Positions 6,668 to 7,261 of a stretch of DNA of 7,261 nt are shown piece by piece; within the stretch, counting starts at the first letter, position 1; each line of letters opens with the position of its first letter. A model generated the notes under the pieces. The model had not been told where the DNA came from and did no database searches. It was given only the letters and a program-made list of their open reading frames with translations. A program made the translations under genes and the position numbers. Origin of the DNA: an uncultured Prevotella sp. (GTDB lineage: Bacteria; Bacteroidota; Bacteroidia; Bacteroidales; Bacteroidaceae); the NCBI GenBank assembly GCA_946999025.1, contig CAMQBP010000094.1, positions 1 through 7,261 on the forward strand, read 5' to 3'.

Positions 6668-6710
6668 TTGCGAATACTAATAATTCATAATGCATATCAT
6701 TTATTCGCAA
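6668..6710. repeat. 43-bp dyad element, copy 2
   Basis: Perfect 9-bp arms TTGCGAATA (6668-6676) and TATTCGCAA (6702-6710) enclose 25 bp of AT-rich, partly symmetric sequence around ATGCAT. Arm sequence and total length equal those of copy 1 at 6315-6357, 353 bp to the left. A lone half-site GCGAATAA lies at 6627-6634. No flanking target duplication was seen. Confidence 0.55.
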
Positions 6711-6855
6711 TGGGTTTATAGGGAAAATGCTAAAGAACAGAAACCGAACGCCAACGGCCTTAGAAAACTACCAGAAACCCGCTCGTTACACCCTCTCCAT
6801 CAGGTACATTTCAAAAGCATTGACTTTGGCGTTCAATCTACATGGGTTTACCGTC

Positions 6856-6894
6856 CAAAGTGATTGAGTTTGCGCATCAAACTCAATGACTTTG
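6856..6894. repeat. Strong hairpin with 17-nt arms, no U-tract
   Basis: Arms 6856-6872 and 6878-6894 match at 16 of 17 positions (single mismatch 6862/6888) around a 5-nt loop CGCAT. It would be a very stable stem in either RNA. Neither flank has a T-run on its exit side (AAAAGCAGC on plus, GGACGGTAAA on minus), so it is not a typical intrinsic terminator. Confidence 0.6.
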
Positions 6895-6993
6895 AAAAGC
6901 AGCAATCACGTCTTTTCAACTTCATGAAAATTCTACCCCATGCCAAAGGGCAAAAGTGTATCAAAACATACCGATGACCTTGCAGGAAAACGG

Positions 6994-7042
6994 AAAAAGA
7001 AATGCGTGCAAAGTCACCACTTATTGGTGGCTTCGCACGCAT
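6994..7042 (-). terminator. Rho-independent terminator for the GH92-like gene
   Basis: Read leftward, arms 7042-7025 and 7019-7002 form an 18-position stem around a 5-nt loop: eight perfect pairs at the base (ATGCGTGC/GCACGCAT), then a G-U pair, three pairs, one mismatch and five pairs. The RNA exits into TTCTTTTT (7001-6994). It lies 50 bp after the stop at 7092. Plus-strand exit has no T-run, so it acts for the minus strand. Confidence 0.8.
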
Positions 7043-7050
7043 GATTACGA

Positions 7051-7079
7051 TCGATGCTTCTCACAAAAATAAGCATCGA
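7051..7079 (-). repeat. 9-bp perfect inverted repeat upstream of the terminator
   Basis: TCGATGCTT (7051-7059) and AAGCATCGA (7071-7079) are perfect complements with an 11-nt loop. It sits between the GH92-like stop and the main terminator hairpin, making a tandem-stem 3' end. The loop, read on minus, contains TATTTTTG, matching a -7 promoter box. Confidence 0.5.
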
Positions 7080-7091
7080 AAGATGTCTATT

Positions 7092-7261
7092 TTAATACTT
7101 GTCCTTGGGCGTATTACCCATTGTCACCTCTAACTTTCCACCTTTGGCAAAGGTAGCAAAAGGCAAGTAAGTGCTATCAAGCGTCTTTCCGTTGAGCTTG
7201 TATTCTTGCACATAGATGTTCTCCTTGCTGTTGTTGCTCACGTTGATGACAAACTTGTCAC
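7092..7261 (-). CDS. C-terminal end of a probable GH92 alpha-mannosidase-like glycosidase (5' part outside window)
   Basis: Only the last 55 codons are present, ending in TAA at 7092-7094; two bases of a further codon lie at 7260-7261. The peptide runs DKFVINVSNNSKENIYVQ, then EYKLNGKTLDSTYLPFATF, then AKGGKLEVTMGNTPKDKY. The order 'F.I...NNS.EN.Y.Q...LNGK' followed by 'GG.LE..MG..P' is the usual final beta-sandwich of GH92 enzymes, which are calcium-dependent exo-alpha-mannosidases acting on host or yeast mannans, usually exported to the periplasm or surface in Bacteroidota. The catalytic domain is outside the window, so activity and specificity cannot be judged. It converges on dgt and is followed by a strong terminator. 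A different glycosidase sharing this C-terminal module is possible. Confidence 0.7.
   Translation of the reverse strand, partial: DKFVINVSNNSKENIYVQEYKLNGKTLDSTYLPFATFAKGGKLEVTMGNTPKDKY

Larger units (their letters stand above)
6214..7091. other. 878-bp gene-poor, hairpin-rich region between convergent genes
   Basis: No reading frame here has a convincing start, family motif or coding character. The one longer frame (6848-7042, minus) runs through two hairpins and is not credible. The stretch is AT-richer than the flanking genes. It is dense in inverted repeats, listed separately: 6219-6250, 6261-6297, 6315-6357, 6385-6411, 6423-6462, 6492-6512, 6574-6614, 6668-6710, 6856-6894, 7002-7042 and 7051-7079. 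It could hold a decayed gene, a small repeat element or a structured RNA; the sequence alone does not decide. Confidence 0.6.

Noticed and set aside
6848..7042. A 64-codon minus-strand frame in the intergenic region
   Set aside because: It begins in the terminator hairpin and runs through the 6856-6894 hairpin; no RBS, promoter or motif supports it.
6214..7091. A CRISPR array or tRNA gene
   Set aside because: No regularly spaced direct repeats and no cloverleaf with the conserved T-loop sequence were found; the repeats here are inverted.

Overview
The window looks like a chromosomal segment of a Bacteroidota bacterium, most likely of the Prevotella/Bacteroides group. This rests on the gene order (dut, TPR protein, DUF4292 lipoprotein and EnvC-like protein on one strand, with an HD-type dGTPase diverging), on TAnnTTTG-type promoter boxes upstream of both divergent units, on the absence of clear Shine-Dalgarno sites, and on the tail of a probable GH92 glycosidase. 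The genus is inferred; no marker here fixes it.

Layout. Positions 1-4774 hold a tightly packed four-gene unit on the minus strand, transcribed leftward: dut (dUTPase), an exported protein of about 600 residues built from TPR repeats, a DUF4292 lipoprotein, and an EnvC-like coiled-coil/LytM protein cut by the left edge. The dut-TPR gap is about 15 bp, the TPR gene overlaps the lipoprotein gene by 4 bp (ATGA), and the lipoprotein stop abuts the envC-like start (TAAATG). Positions 4775-4875 are a 101-bp divergent promoter region with a TAnnTTTG box for each side and a 26-bp dyad close to the dut promoter. Positions 4876-6213 encode an HD-domain dGTP triphosphohydrolase on the plus strand. Positions 6214-7091 contain no convincing gene but are rich in inverted repeats. 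These include two dyads of identical 43-bp length sharing TTGCGAATA arms, a hairpin with 17-nt arms and no U-tract, and a strong minus-strand terminator. Positions 7092-7261 are the C-terminal end of a minus-strand gene, probably a GH92 alpha-mannosidase-like enzyme.

How the genes fit together. dut and dgt both hydrolyse deoxynucleoside triphosphates and share one divergent control region, so joint control of the nucleotide pool is plausible. The three genes after dut encode envelope proteins: an exported TPR scaffold, a lipoprotein that may resemble LolB, and a probable regulator of septal peptidoglycan hydrolases.

The most notable points are: (1) the LytM domain of the EnvC-like protein has lost every zinc and catalytic position, so it should be an activator rather than a hydrolase; (2) that protein carries a long TolA-like Ala/Lys/Glu helix; (3) the paired 43-bp dyads; and (4) the dgt promoter box lies so close to the ATG that a leaderless mRNA is likely. 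I found no convincing undescribed defence or mobile system.
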